Origin: an uncultured Eubacterium sp.
Lineage (GTDB): Bacteria > Bacillota > Clostridia > Lachnospirales > Lachnospiraceae
Direction: 5' to 3'
DNA: 64,000 nucleotides
Assembly (NCBI GenBank): GCA_910577225.1
Contig: CAJTMV010000001.1
Span: 268,973-332,972, forward strand
The translations under genes were made by a program, and so were the position numbers. Below the pieces are notes generated by a model. It was not told where the DNA came from, ran no database searches, and was given only the letters and a program-made list of their open reading frames with translations. Shown here piece after piece: positions 44,957-52,858 of this stretch; the first letter of the stretch is position 1; each line of letters begins with the position of its first letter.

Positions 44957-45799
44957 TTATAGTATTTCCTTTAAATATACGCTTAATGCATCCTGCCATT
45001 GCATCATCCTGAAATCTGTCGTCAGCCGCAGCATCTGATTATCCAGTACCGAATACGCCGGACGCTTTGCAGCCGCCTGAAATTCTTCGGTTGTAATATA
45101 TTCCACGTTCGTATGTTTTCCGGCCTGGCGGAAAATCTCTGCCGCAAAATCCGCCCAGCTGCACGCTCCCTCACATGTGCCGTGAAAAATCCCATAATTT
45201 TCTGTCGGCTCCAGTATATGAATCATCTGCGCCAGCTGCGCCGCGCTTGTAGGCGTTCCAATCTGATCGCTGACTACGCGCACACTGTCGTTTGACTGCG
45301 ACAGCCGCAGCATCGTAGCGGCAAAGTTTTTACCCTCGCCGTAGAGCCAGGCCGTACGGATGATAAAAAAGCGCCCTGCAAAATCCCGCGCAAACTGCTC
45401 TCCTGCCAGCTTGGTAGATCCATACACACTCTGCGGATCCGTTGCGTCTGTTTCCGTATAAGGCTGGTCCGCATCTCCGGAAAATACATAATCTGTTGAT
45501 ATCTGAAATAGTTTCGCGCCTGTTTCCCGGGCTGCAATACTTAAATTTCTCGGCCCCAGCGCATTAATCCGAAAAGCCTTTTCATATTCTGACTCACATA
45601 AATCGACTGCCGTCATAGCCCCGCAGTTCATAATAACGTCCGGTTTTACTTCCCGTACGCGCTGCATGACTGCATCCAAATCTGTAATATCCAGTTCCGG
45701 TACGTCCGTATTGACAATCTGTACCTGTTCTCCTGCGTATTCTTTGTTCAAAGCCCGTCCGAGCTGTCCGTTACATCCGGTTATCAACAGTTTTTTCAT
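44957..45799 (-). CDS. rmlD: dTDP-4-dehydrorhamnose reductase
   Basis: 280 residues. The NAD(P)-binding motif is GCNGQLGRAL, the YxxxK is in YGSTKLAGE, and ISTDYVFSG is characteristic of the family. RTAWLYGEGKNF and SDQIGTPTSAAQLA follow in their usual places. It reduces the 4-keto sugar to dTDP-L-rhamnose, the last step. It is the first gene of the rhamnose block, 32 bases after the HPr gene. Confidence 0.96.
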   Translation of the reverse strand: MKKLLITGCNGQLGRALNKEYAGEQVQIVNTDVPELDITDLDAVMQRVREVKPDVIMNCGAMTAVDLCESEYEKAFRINALGPRNLSIAARETGAKLFQISTDYVFSGDADQPYTETDATDPQSVYGSTKLAGEQFARDFAGRFFIIRTAWLYGEGKNFAATMLRLSQSNDSVRVVSDQIGTPTSAAQLAQMIHILEPTENYGIFHGTCEGACSWADFAAEIFRQAGKHTNVEYITTEEFQAAAKRPAYSVLDNQMLRLTTDFRMMQWQDALSVYLKEIL

Positions 45800-45831
45800 G
45801 GTGACTCTCCTAATTCTGCCTTCGATTTTTA

Positions 45832-46098
45832 TTATTCGCCTAATCCTGACTCGATCAGTTCGATCATTTCTTTCAGAGCTTTTTCCTCGTCCTCACCTTC
45901 GCAGATCAGTTCGATTTCATCCCCGCTCTTAATACAGGCCCCCAGTACGCTTAATACGCTTTTTGCGTTTGCGATATTTTCACCGCCGTATTTAAATGTA
46001 ATGACGGAGCCATACTCGATCGCATTTTTACATAAAACTCCTGCCGGGCGTAAATGCAGGCCCGTAGGATTTTTTATTTTTACCTTTTGACTTACCAT
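45832..46098 (-). CDS. HPr-family phosphocarrier protein
   Basis: 88 residues, normal HPr length. The phospho-acceptor His15 lies in NPTGLHLRPAG, and the HPr-kinase target serine is Ser47 in NAKSVLSVLG. Both regulatory sites are intact, so it could act in PTS sugar uptake and catabolite control. It sits between glmM (11 bases upstream) and rmlD, not with other PTS genes; AGGGG in the gap is its ribosome site. Whether it is the main ptsH of the cell or a second, Crh-like copy cannot be told. Confidence 0.93.
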   Translation of the reverse strand: MVSQKVKIKNPTGLHLRPAGVLCKNAIEYGSVITFKYGGENIANAKSVLSVLGACIKSGDEIELICEGEDEEKALKEMIELIESGLGE

Positions 46099-46109
46099 CT
46101 TTTTTACCC

Positions 46110-47459
46110 CTATAACATAATTTTTGTAATTAGTTCCGCCAGCTTTCTGGCTTCTTTATCGATCTCCTTTTGATCTTTTCCTTCGATCATAACTCGGACC
46201 AGCGGCTCTGTTCCGGATGGCCGGATGAGCACTCTTCCTTCTCCGTTAAATTTACGTTCCAGTTCTTTGATCGCTTCTTCGATCTCTGCGTATTCCATAT
46301 AATGCTCTTTTTTATGATTTGGAACCTTTGCATTTACAAGCGCCTGCGGATAGATTTCCATCACTGACGCAAGCTCGGACAGTTTTTTCTTTGTATCCGT
46401 CATTACCTGCAGTACGTGCAGCGCGCTTACCAGACCGTCTCCTGTCGTATTGTCGTCCAGAAAAATAATATGACCCGACTGTTCTCCTCCGATATTATAC
46501 CCGTTTTCTTTCATATTTTCCAGGACATAACGATCTCCTACTTTTGTTTTTTCAACCTGAATGCCGTTTTCCTGCCCCATAATCGTAAATCCCAGATTGC
46601 TCATCACGGTTACGACGATCGTGTTCTTTTTCAAAGTGCCTTTCTGTTTCATATAATTCCCGCAGATTGCCATCAGCTGATCGCCGTCTACCAGGCATCC
46701 GCGTTCGTCTACTGCCAGAAGCCTGTCTGCGTCCCCGTCAAATGCGAGTCCGATATCCGCTTTTTCATAAACGACTCTTGCTTTTAATTCGTCCATATGC
46801 GTGGAACCGCAGTTCGCATTGATATTCGTTCCATCCGGATTCGTATGAATCGGAATCAGATCTGCCCCAAGATCCCGCAGCGCTTTGACAGATGTATAAT
46901 AAGAAGCTCCTTCGGCACAATCGGCAACGATTTTCAGTCCGTGCAGATTTACCGGCACACATTTTTTTACAAACTCTACATACTCGTCGCGAATATCAAA
47001 CCGATAATCGATTCTGCCTACGCCGGATCCAATCGGAAACGTAACGTCTTTCATATGATTTTTGATCAGCGCTTCGATTTCATCCTCCAGTTCGTCAGAC
47101 AGCTTATACCCATCCCCGTTAAAAAATTTAATGCCGTTAAATTCCATTGGATTATGAGATGCGGAAATGACTACTCCGGCATCTACTTTGTGCCTTCTCG
47201 TCAGATACGCAACCGCCGGCGTCGGAAGCACGCCTACGAAAATTGCATTGGCGCCGACGGAACAAATACCCGCCATCAGCGCACTTGCCAGCATCCCGCC
47301 GGAGATACGTGTATCACAGCCGACAATCAGCGTTGGCTGGTGTTCCTTTTTCCGTGTCAGTACATAAGCTCCGGCCTGCCCCAGCTGGGTCGCCAGCTCG
47401 ATTGTAAGCTCTGCTCCTGCAACTCCTCTGACACCATCTGTTCCAAACATTCTGCCCAT
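46110..47459 (-). CDS. glmM: Phosphoglucosamine mutase
   Basis: 449 residues. The phosphoserine is Ser101 in VISASHNPMEFNG, the Mg site is DGDADR, the sugar-binding loop is GGEQSGHI, and the phosphate loop is RPSGTEPLVRVM. It turns glucosamine-6-phosphate (from GlmS) into glucosamine-1-phosphate for UDP-GlcNAc. It starts one base after the cdaR stop, giving the conserved cdaA-cdaR-glmM order. GlmM is known to bind and inhibit CdaA in other Firmicutes. Confidence 0.97.
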   Translation of the reverse strand: MGRMFGTDGVRGVAGAELTIELATQLGQAGAYVLTRKKEHQPTLIVGCDTRISGGMLASALMAGICSVGANAIFVGVLPTPAVAYLTRRHKVDAGVVISASHNPMEFNGIKFFNGDGYKLSDELEDEIEALIKNHMKDVTFPIGSGVGRIDYRFDIRDEYVEFVKKCVPVNLHGLKIVADCAEGASYYTSVKALRDLGADLIPIHTNPDGTNINANCGSTHMDELKARVVYEKADIGLAFDGDADRLLAVDERGCLVDGDQLMAICGNYMKQKGTLKKNTIVVTVMSNLGFTIMGQENGIQVEKTKVGDRYVLENMKENGYNIGGEQSGHIIFLDDNTTGDGLVSALHVLQVMTDTKKKLSELASVMEIYPQALVNAKVPNHKKEHYMEYAEIEEAIKELERKFNGEGRVLIRPSGTEPLVRVMIEGKDQKEIDKEARKLAELITKIML

Positions 47460-47460
47460 T

Positions 47461-48888
47461 TTATTCGTCCTCCAAATCTGCTATCGAATCTGCCTCAGAT
47501 GTCTGACCCTCTCTCGGATCTGCTGCAGTATCCTGGTCCTGATCTTCTTCCTGTCCGTCGTCCGGATCAGCGATCGTATTGTCGTCTGTACCTGTAGCTT
47601 CATCCGGGTCAGACTCGTTATCGTCCGGATGACTGTCATTCTCTTCTGAGGAAATCGTAAAAGATACCGCTGTCTCGCCAACGACATATTTGTTTTCATC
47701 CAGCGTAATCTTTAACTGTCTGACATGTCTGCCGGCCGCAAGTCCGCCGACATCCAGTACCGGCCGCAATGCGCTTACCGTCAGCCGGTTCAGATCCTCC
47801 TGTAACCCATAGACTTCTATATCTACATTTCTTTCGTTAAACTCAATCCTGTAGCCTTCCCGCAGATCGTTCACCCCGATATTTCTGGTTGGAACCGTAA
47901 ACACTCTGCGCTCCAGCTGCTCGATATCGATCTTCACCGTAACCGACGCTTCGACTGAATTATTCAAAGAAACGCCGCCAGGCAGATATTGATTTAAGTC
48001 CACTTTCTGCTCAAACTTCTCATCTGCGCCTTCCACATTAATGACTTCTTCCGGAATCGTAATCGCGCTAATCGCATTTAAAATATCCGATCTGCCTTTG
48101 ATCGTCACTTCTTTCGGTACTGCAACCGCAGAGATCACTTCGTATCCTTCTTTCGGTTTTCCACTGTAATTCACTTTAATCGGCACCGTCTTCTGAGAAA
48201 CGATACCAGCTTTCACTGTGACAATATCCAGACTCAGCGTCAGTCTTGTCGTATCTACGTTTTCTCCGTTTTCATCCAGCAGAACAGGAACGACGCTGTC
48301 CGAAATATCAGTGCTCATATTGGTAACGTCGATGGATGCTTTGACCGTATCGATCGTGGACACTACTTCTTTTGGTCCGGACACCCACAGACGGTTTGGT
48401 TCTACGACCGTGGAACCAAGCGCATATCCTTCCGCTGGCTCTCCCTGCGCAACCGGCAGTATTACAAAGGCCTGACGCATCAGGTCTTCCAGCAGTACTT
48501 TCAGCTGTCTTGTACGTTTTGAAATTGTCAGCTTACTGGCATACCGCAGCGCTATAATTTCCACCGGAACAATATTTTCGTTTTCTCCCTGTATCAGCCG
48601 GCTCATATCCGCAACTGCCTTGAAGTCCGAACTGCTTATTTCATTCACAATGCTGCGTTTTCCAAATACGTTAAACGTTACGTTTGCAGAATCCGGCTCT
48701 ATTTCAAAATATTTATTTGCCGCGGTAATCACATCTTCATTTTCCAGCGTAACTGCTATTGTAAAAGGTCTGCTGATAGTTGGATCATCCAGATTGACAA
48801 CCACCATCCACATCGTAACCGCAAATACAAGCGCCAGCAGCTTAAGGCCCAGATTTCTAGTCAGTATTTTTACGACGTTTCTTAGCAT
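47461..48888 (-). CDS. cdaR: CdaA regulatory protein, YbbR-repeat
   Basis: 475 residues. One N-terminal membrane span (about 12-32, LGLKLLALVFAVTMWMVVV) anchors several YbbR repeats outside the membrane (for example VSGPKEVVSTIDTVKASIDV, VTIKGRSDILNAISAI, and VEVYGLQEDLNRLTVSAL-like). The last 60 residues are extremely acidic (Asp/Glu/Asn/Ser/Thr), longer than needed for the fold. It overlaps cdaA by 32 bases. CdaR modulates the diadenylate cyclase. Confidence 0.93.
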   Translation of the reverse strand: MLRNVVKILTRNLGLKLLALVFAVTMWMVVVNLDDPTISRPFTIAVTLENEDVITAANKYFEIEPDSANVTFNVFGKRSIVNEISSSDFKAVADMSRLIQGENENIVPVEIIALRYASKLTISKRTRQLKVLLEDLMRQAFVILPVAQGEPAEGYALGSTVVEPNRLWVSGPKEVVSTIDTVKASIDVTNMSTDISDSVVPVLLDENGENVDTTRLTLSLDIVTVKAGIVSQKTVPIKVNYSGKPKEGYEVISAVAVPKEVTIKGRSDILNAISAITIPEEVINVEGADEKFEQKVDLNQYLPGGVSLNNSVEASVTVKIDIEQLERRVFTVPTRNIGVNDLREGYRIEFNERNVDIEVYGLQEDLNRLTVSALRPVLDVGGLAAGRHVRQLKITLDENKYVVGETAVSFTISSEENDSHPDDNESDPDEATGTDDNTIADPDDGQEEDQDQDTAADPREGQTSEADSIADLEDE

Positions 48889-49759
48889 TTCTCAGCCTCC
48901 TTTGCAGCGACTGCAGACGGGATTTTTCCGACTCTGCATTTTGTATAATTTTAAGATGCTCCCGAAGTCCGTCCTGATCCAGATTCCGGTAAATACGCCC
49001 GGTTTTCGCTACCGATATGGCTCCGGTTTCTTCTGATACAATGATCGTCAAAGAATCGCTGACTTCACTAATACCAATCGCTGCCCGATGTCTGGTTCCC
49101 AGTTCCTTACTGATCGACATACTGTCAGACAGCGGCAGGTAACACGTTGCCGCCACTACCCGGTCTCCGCGAACGATGATCGCCCCGTCATGCAGCGGCG
49201 TATTTTTCTCAAAAATATTTATTAAAAGCTGACTCGTAAGCAGAGAGTCCAGTTCTATGCCGGTACGTTCATATTCGGTCAATACGATATCCTGTTCCAC
49301 GACAATTAACGCGCCGGTCTTTACCTTGCCCATTTCAAACACAGCTTTGACCAGTTCATTGATCGTCCGATCGCTGAATCTGCCGGTATCCTGTGATAAG
49401 CCAAAATCAAACAGCGCGGTCACAAATTTTTTGCGCCCCAGCTGATCCAGCGCTTTGCGCAGCTCCGGCTGAAAAATCACTACAAGCGCAGTCAGCGCAA
49501 CGTTCACAGTCCTGCCTGCCAGCCATAGAATCGTATTCATCTGGAACACAGCCGCCACAAGAATAAACAGTAAAATAACTACAATCCCCTTGAACAGCAT
49601 CCACGCACGCGTCCCTTTGATCCATACGAGCACATGATAAAGCAAAAAGGTAATAATGAAAATCTCAACTATATCTGTAGCTCTGATTTTCGGCGTCTGT
49701 GTGATCCCGTGCATATACTTTTCTGCAAATCCCTGTAATGTACTGATAAACGCCTGCAC
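48857..49759 (-). CDS. cdaA: Diadenylate cyclase CdaA
   Basis: 300 residues. Three membrane spans (about 28-90) precede the DAC domain with the catalytic motifs DGA (191-193, in PLHDGAIIV) and RHR (223-225, in GTRHRAAIG). It condenses two ATP to c-di-AMP, which controls potassium, osmotic balance and wall homeostasis. It is the first gene of cdaA-cdaR-glmM, but transcription may enter from the upstream membrane-protein genes. Confidence 0.97.
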   Translation of the reverse strand: MQAFISTLQGFAEKYMHGITQTPKIRATDIVEIFIITFLLYHVLVWIKGTRAWMLFKGIVVILLFILVAAVFQMNTILWLAGRTVNVALTALVVIFQPELRKALDQLGRKKFVTALFDFGLSQDTGRFSDRTINELVKAVFEMGKVKTGALIVVEQDIVLTEYERTGIELDSLLTSQLLINIFEKNTPLHDGAIIVRGDRVVAATCYLPLSDSMSISKELGTRHRAAIGISEVSDSLTIIVSEETGAISVAKTGRIYRNLDQDGLREHLKIIQNAESEKSRLQSLQRRLRNAKKRRKNTD

Positions 49760-49833
49760 AACTTCACTTCCTTCCCTCTTAATGCAAACGATCCGGATGC
49801 CATATTCCCACAGCCGCCCTTTTCTGACTGCGG

Positions 49834-50844
49834 CTACTCGTCATCCATATCGATATCCATATCTTCCAACAGTTCTTTACGCGTAACCGCTTCCCGCTCT
49901 GCCCTTCGGTTTCTCGCATTATCGCTGATTTTTTTTACTGTTTTCGCTTTGGCAGATACATAGCGCTTCGGCACTGCTTTGACATAATAATAATATTCAT
50001 CGTCTTCAAACTGTACGCGTTCTGTTCTCGTGTAATCCAGATTAAAGAAAAAAAACTGTATCACCAGTAAGAATACCGCGCTGACAATACATCCGACTGT
50101 CAGCTGCATCGTCCTGCTGCTTTGCCCGATCTGCAGATAACCTGCAAAAAATCCCAGATACTGCATCAGCATCCCCACTACAATCGCGATCGTCCATGCA
50201 TAATCTGCCGACAATCTGCGCAGCAGATACACCACAAGCGTCACGATGATAAAAACCGCAATCATCAGATACATTTCACGATTCCCGACAAACTGCCTGA
50301 TAATTTCCTGAAATCTGCCAATCAGCTCCTCTTCTTCTCCATTGGTACCCAGACTCGTCTCATTCGCGGTAATCCCTTCCAGAAAATAATACGTAACGAC
50401 TCCGCAAATGGTCGGGATCACAGCCACTGGCTGCTGTAATAATCCATTCGCCGCAGGCATTACATACGGAATACCCAGAACGCATGCAATGGGCGTCAGC
50501 AGCACGTTATACGCACATCCCGGAGCAAAGCGAAAATAAAGCAGATACATAACGACAAACAGCACCAGCATGATAACGCCTGCCGGCATCGATAAGGCAT
50601 AGCAGTGCAGTGAAACTAACGCTCCTGCCGCCAGAACCATAACCGCCACAGGCAGTATCGAACATGCAAGCGATAATATCAGCAGAAACGGCAGATGATC
50701 CAGCCTTTCCATATATCCGATCTTATGGTTGATCAGCAAAAAAACTGAAGATGCGAGCAGGAATTTAATTACTGGCAGCAGATATACCTCATATTTTCCA
50801 TAAAAGCTGCGGATTCCTTCTCTGAATTCCAATAAAACTGTCAT
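49834..50844 (-). CDS. Uncharacterised polytopic membrane protein
   Basis: 336 residues with about eight hydrophobic spans (residues about 20-270) and a basic cytoplasmic tail (RYVSAKAKTVKKISDNARNRRAEREA) ending in acidic residues (DMDIDMDDE). One loop holds GVVTYYFLEGITANETSLGTNGEEEELIGRFQEIIRQFVGN. I recognise no enzymatic motif. AGGAGG lies 6 bases before the ATG. It lies between the 138-residue protein gene (9-base gap) and cdaA (74 bases), in the same direction, so it may be tied to wall synthesis or c-di-AMP signalling. Confidence 0.85.
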   Translation of the reverse strand: MTVLLEFREGIRSFYGKYEVYLLPVIKFLLASSVFLLINHKIGYMERLDHLPFLLILSLACSILPVAVMVLAAGALVSLHCYALSMPAGVIMLVLFVVMYLLYFRFAPGCAYNVLLTPIACVLGIPYVMPAANGLLQQPVAVIPTICGVVTYYFLEGITANETSLGTNGEEEELIGRFQEIIRQFVGNREMYLMIAVFIIVTLVVYLLRRLSADYAWTIAIVVGMLMQYLGFFAGYLQIGQSSRTMQLTVGCIVSAVFLLVIQFFFFNLDYTRTERVQFEDDEYYYYVKAVPKRYVSAKAKTVKKISDNARNRRAEREAVTRKELLEDMDIDMDDE

Positions 50845-50853
50845 GCTTTCCTC

Positions 50854-51270
50854 CTAATGCCGCATTGGCGCGGTACGGTTTTCCTGTTCATCATATAACT
50901 TTCCCAGATGTTTCAGCCGCCGATAGTGCCTTTTCATACTCTTTTTACCCGCCGCATAAAATACGTTCGCATAGACATCGACCGCAATCAGATAGGCTGC
51001 CAGAAAAAACAGATATCTTACAAGCACTGCCGTACCAAACGCTATCAGATCCATACTGTCCAGCTGCTCCATCAGCTCTTCCAGGTGACACACGCCCCAC
51101 ATCAGCAGAAAGATTCCGTATACGACTGTGCCGCATAGAAAAGCTCTTAACAGATGTCTTGCAGCAAAATCACTACGATAATACCGAATGACCTGGCGAT
51201 ACTTTTTCCCTTCTCTCTGCTCATAAGCCGCCAGCTTCGTCATTTCACGGACACGTTCCTGATCTATCAT
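50854..51270 (-). CDS. Uncharacterised small membrane protein
   Basis: 138 residues from the ATG at 51270 (TGGAGG 6 bases upstream). The frame extends to 51402 only into low-complexity, promoter-containing sequence. Residues about 35-105 hold two hydrophobic spans (LLRAFLCGTVVYGIFLLMWGV and FGTAVLVRYLFFLAAYLIAV), with a charged N-terminus and a basic C-terminus (KKSMKRHYRRLKHLGKLYD). No known motif. It is the first gene of a unit with the 336-residue membrane protein. Confidence 0.85.
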   Translation of the reverse strand: MIDQERVREMTKLAAYEQREGKKYRQVIRYYRSDFAARHLLRAFLCGTVVYGIFLLMWGVCHLEELMEQLDSMDLIAFGTAVLVRYLFFLAAYLIAVDVYANVFYAAGKKSMKRHYRRLKHLGKLYDEQENRTAPMRH

Positions 51271-51312
51271 ATAACCTCCAAAATATGCCTGTTTTACCAC
51301 AATATCGTTCTT

Positions 51313-51341
51313 ATTATAACACAGCCGTACGGATATGAAAA
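51313..51341 (-). promoter_or_regulatory. Promoter upstream of the small membrane protein gene
   Basis: On the minus strand TTTTCA (51341-51336), 17 bases, TATAAT (51318-51313). It would start transcription near 51306, about 36 bases before the ATG at 51270, and probably also feeds cdaA-cdaR-glmM. Confidence 0.6.
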
Positions 51342-51381
51342 GATTTTTTGTGTAAGCAGAAGTTAAAAAAGTGTAAAATTG

Positions 51382-51517
51382 GTAACAGTTCAGATAACCC
51401 ATGGAACTGTTACGTATTCAGCCATTTGAAATCGCTTCGCGATGGGCTGAATACCTGCAGCCACTACTCTTTCATACGGTCAGCGCAGTAAATGCGCAGA
51501 CCTGACTGAACTGTTAC
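51382..51517. repeat. 136-bp element with 12-bp terminal inverted repeats and internal hairpins
   Basis: The ends GTAACAGTTCAG (51382-51393) and CTGAACTGTTAC (51506-51517) are perfect complements. The left end can alternatively pair with GAACTGTTAC at 51404-51413. Inside are GTATTCAGCC/GGCTGAATAC (51414-51423 with 51445-51454, including ATCGC-TTC-GCGAT) and GGTC-a-GCGCA/TGCGC-a-GACC (51478-51502). There is no open frame. It looks like a miniature palindromic mobile element or a structured RNA. A further hairpin GGGTTTT/AAAACCC (51541-51565) lies next to it. Confidence 0.8.
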
Positions 51518-51596
51518 TAAAATTGTTACTATTCACACCTGGGTTTTACATTTACTGCAAAACCCGTAAAAATGCATAAATTCGTCCCCGTACATA

Positions 51597-51626
51597 CAAA
51601 AAGAGAATGCATGCCGCATTCTCTTT
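51597..51626 (-). terminator. Terminator of the yvyF-like gene
   Basis: The arms AAAGAGAATGC (51600-51610) and GCATTCTCTTT (51616-51626) form an 11-base stem followed on the minus strand by TTTTTGT. It lies 20 bases after the stop at 51647. Confidence 0.88.
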
Positions 51627-51646
51627 CGTATCATCCGTCTCTTTTT

Positions 51647-52051
51647 TTAAGTATCCAGAAATCTCATCCGATTGCCGTCTGATTTTTTCGGCGCTTCTTT
51701 TTTTACCGGTTCTGGTTCCACTGCGTGATTGAGTGTGTTAATCATCTTTCCTTTGCATGCGTCGCAATATTTGCCAAACTTAATCATTGCGCCGCAGTTC
51801 ATGCATTCAATACCCACCTGCGAATCGTCTGAAAATTTTAACCGCTCCTCGCGTACCCAGTTCTTTAACTGCTTGACTGACACTTCGTTTGCTTCTGACA
51901 CATCGTGCAGCGACGCCTGCGGATTTGCACGGATATATTCTTTAACTTCCTTGAACTTTTCTTCCAGCTTTTCCACACATGACGGGCAGATCACCGGCCC
52001 TGACAGATAGTTGAAAATACGTTTACAGCTCTTACATGTCCTTACATCCAT
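51647..52051 (-). CDS. yvyF: Flagellar-operon zinc-finger protein (YvyF/TIGR03826 type)
   Basis: 134 residues. An N-terminal zinc knuckle (RTCKSCKRIFNYLSGPVICPSC) is followed by a helix-turn-helix-like segment (ASLHDVSEANEVSVKQLKNWVREERL) and a second knuckle (IECMNCGAMIKFGKYCDACKGKM). This layout matches YvyF, encoded between comFC and flgM in Bacillus. Here it is also just downstream of comFC (48 bases), but no flgM follows. A regulatory role in flagellar gene expression is inferred from family and context. Confidence 0.88.
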   Translation of the reverse strand: MDVRTCKSCKRIFNYLSGPVICPSCVEKLEEKFKEVKEYIRANPQASLHDVSEANEVSVKQLKNWVREERLKFSDDSQVGIECMNCGAMIKFGKYCDACKGKMINTLNHAVEPEPVKKEAPKKSDGNRMRFLDT

Positions 52052-52099
52052 AATAAGCCCCCTTTGCCTCTATATCGAAACGGATCGCCGACATCGAAG

Positions 52100-52858
52100 C
52101 TATCCGCTCCCTGATAAATTAAATTTATGATTATCCTGCTGGCCCTGCCCAATGCTGATACATAAAGAAAACACGTCCCTGACACCGGCCTGCTTAAGAG
52201 CAAGCGCGGCAGCGTCTATTGTACTGCCCGTCGTATAAATATCATCGATCAGCAGGATTCTTTTTAAGTTTACTACATTTCTGCTCATTTTAAAAGCATT
52301 TTTAAGATTATTTTTTCTTTCCTGTACAGAAAGCTGTTTTTGCGGTACCGTATTGCGAATGCGGACGAGCAGACCGGCATCATATTTCAGTCCGCACAGT
52401 TCGCTGAACCTTCGCGCAAACAGATCTGCCTGATTATAGCCGCGTCTGCGCAGTCTTTTTTTCGACAGCGGTATTGGTATTACAACATCGACGTGCAGCC
52501 GGCGGACCCATTCCCCATAACGAGACGCGGCCTCACGTGCCAGAAATTCTGTATAATCTCTGCGATTGCCATATTTATAACGATATAAAATGCCGCGCAT
52601 CGGACCCTGATACAGAAACACTGCGCGGCCCTGCTCAAATTCATGCTTTTTTCCGGCGCAGTCTGGGCAGTATTCCTGCGCGGCATGCGCCACCGGTTTC
52701 CCGCATCGATAGCAAAACGGCTGGGAAATATAGCGCAATCCGCCTGCGCATGCCGGACAAATGAGCGTATCCTGCACAATACGGTCGCATACCGGACAGC
52801 GATTGGGATAAAGCAGCACAAGTATTTTTTGAAAAACGGCTTTCATCACTTTTATCAA
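52100..52858 (-). CDS. comFC: ComFC-family phosphoribosyltransferase-like protein
   Basis: 252 residues. A zinc-binding N-terminus (CPVCDRIVQDTLICPAC, then CYRCGKPVAHAAQEYCPDC) precedes a type I phosphoribosyltransferase fold with IPIPLSKKRLRRRGYNQADLFAR and the PRPP loop ILLIDDIYTTGSTIDAAA. It functions in natural DNA uptake in Bacillus and relatives. Neighbours are recD2 (4-base overlap, upstream) and yvyF. comFA and comFB are not in the window. Confidence 0.93.
   Translation of the reverse strand: MIKVMKAVFQKILVLLYPNRCPVCDRIVQDTLICPACAGGLRYISQPFCYRCGKPVAHAAQEYCPDCAGKKHEFEQGRAVFLYQGPMRGILYRYKYGNRRDYTEFLAREAASRYGEWVRRLHVDVVIPIPLSKKRLRRRGYNQADLFARRFSELCGLKYDAGLLVRIRNTVPQKQLSVQERKNNLKNAFKMSRNVVNLKRILLIDDIYTTGSTIDAAALALKQAGVRDVFSLCISIGQGQQDNHKFNLSGSG

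Noticed and set aside
51271..51402. N-terminal extension of the 138-residue membrane protein
   Set aside because: It covers the TATAAT promoter, and the ATG at 51270 has a strong ribosome site.
51382..51517. CRISPR-like repeat
   Set aside because: The repeated ends are inverted, not regularly spaced direct repeats; no cas genes are present anywhere in the window.
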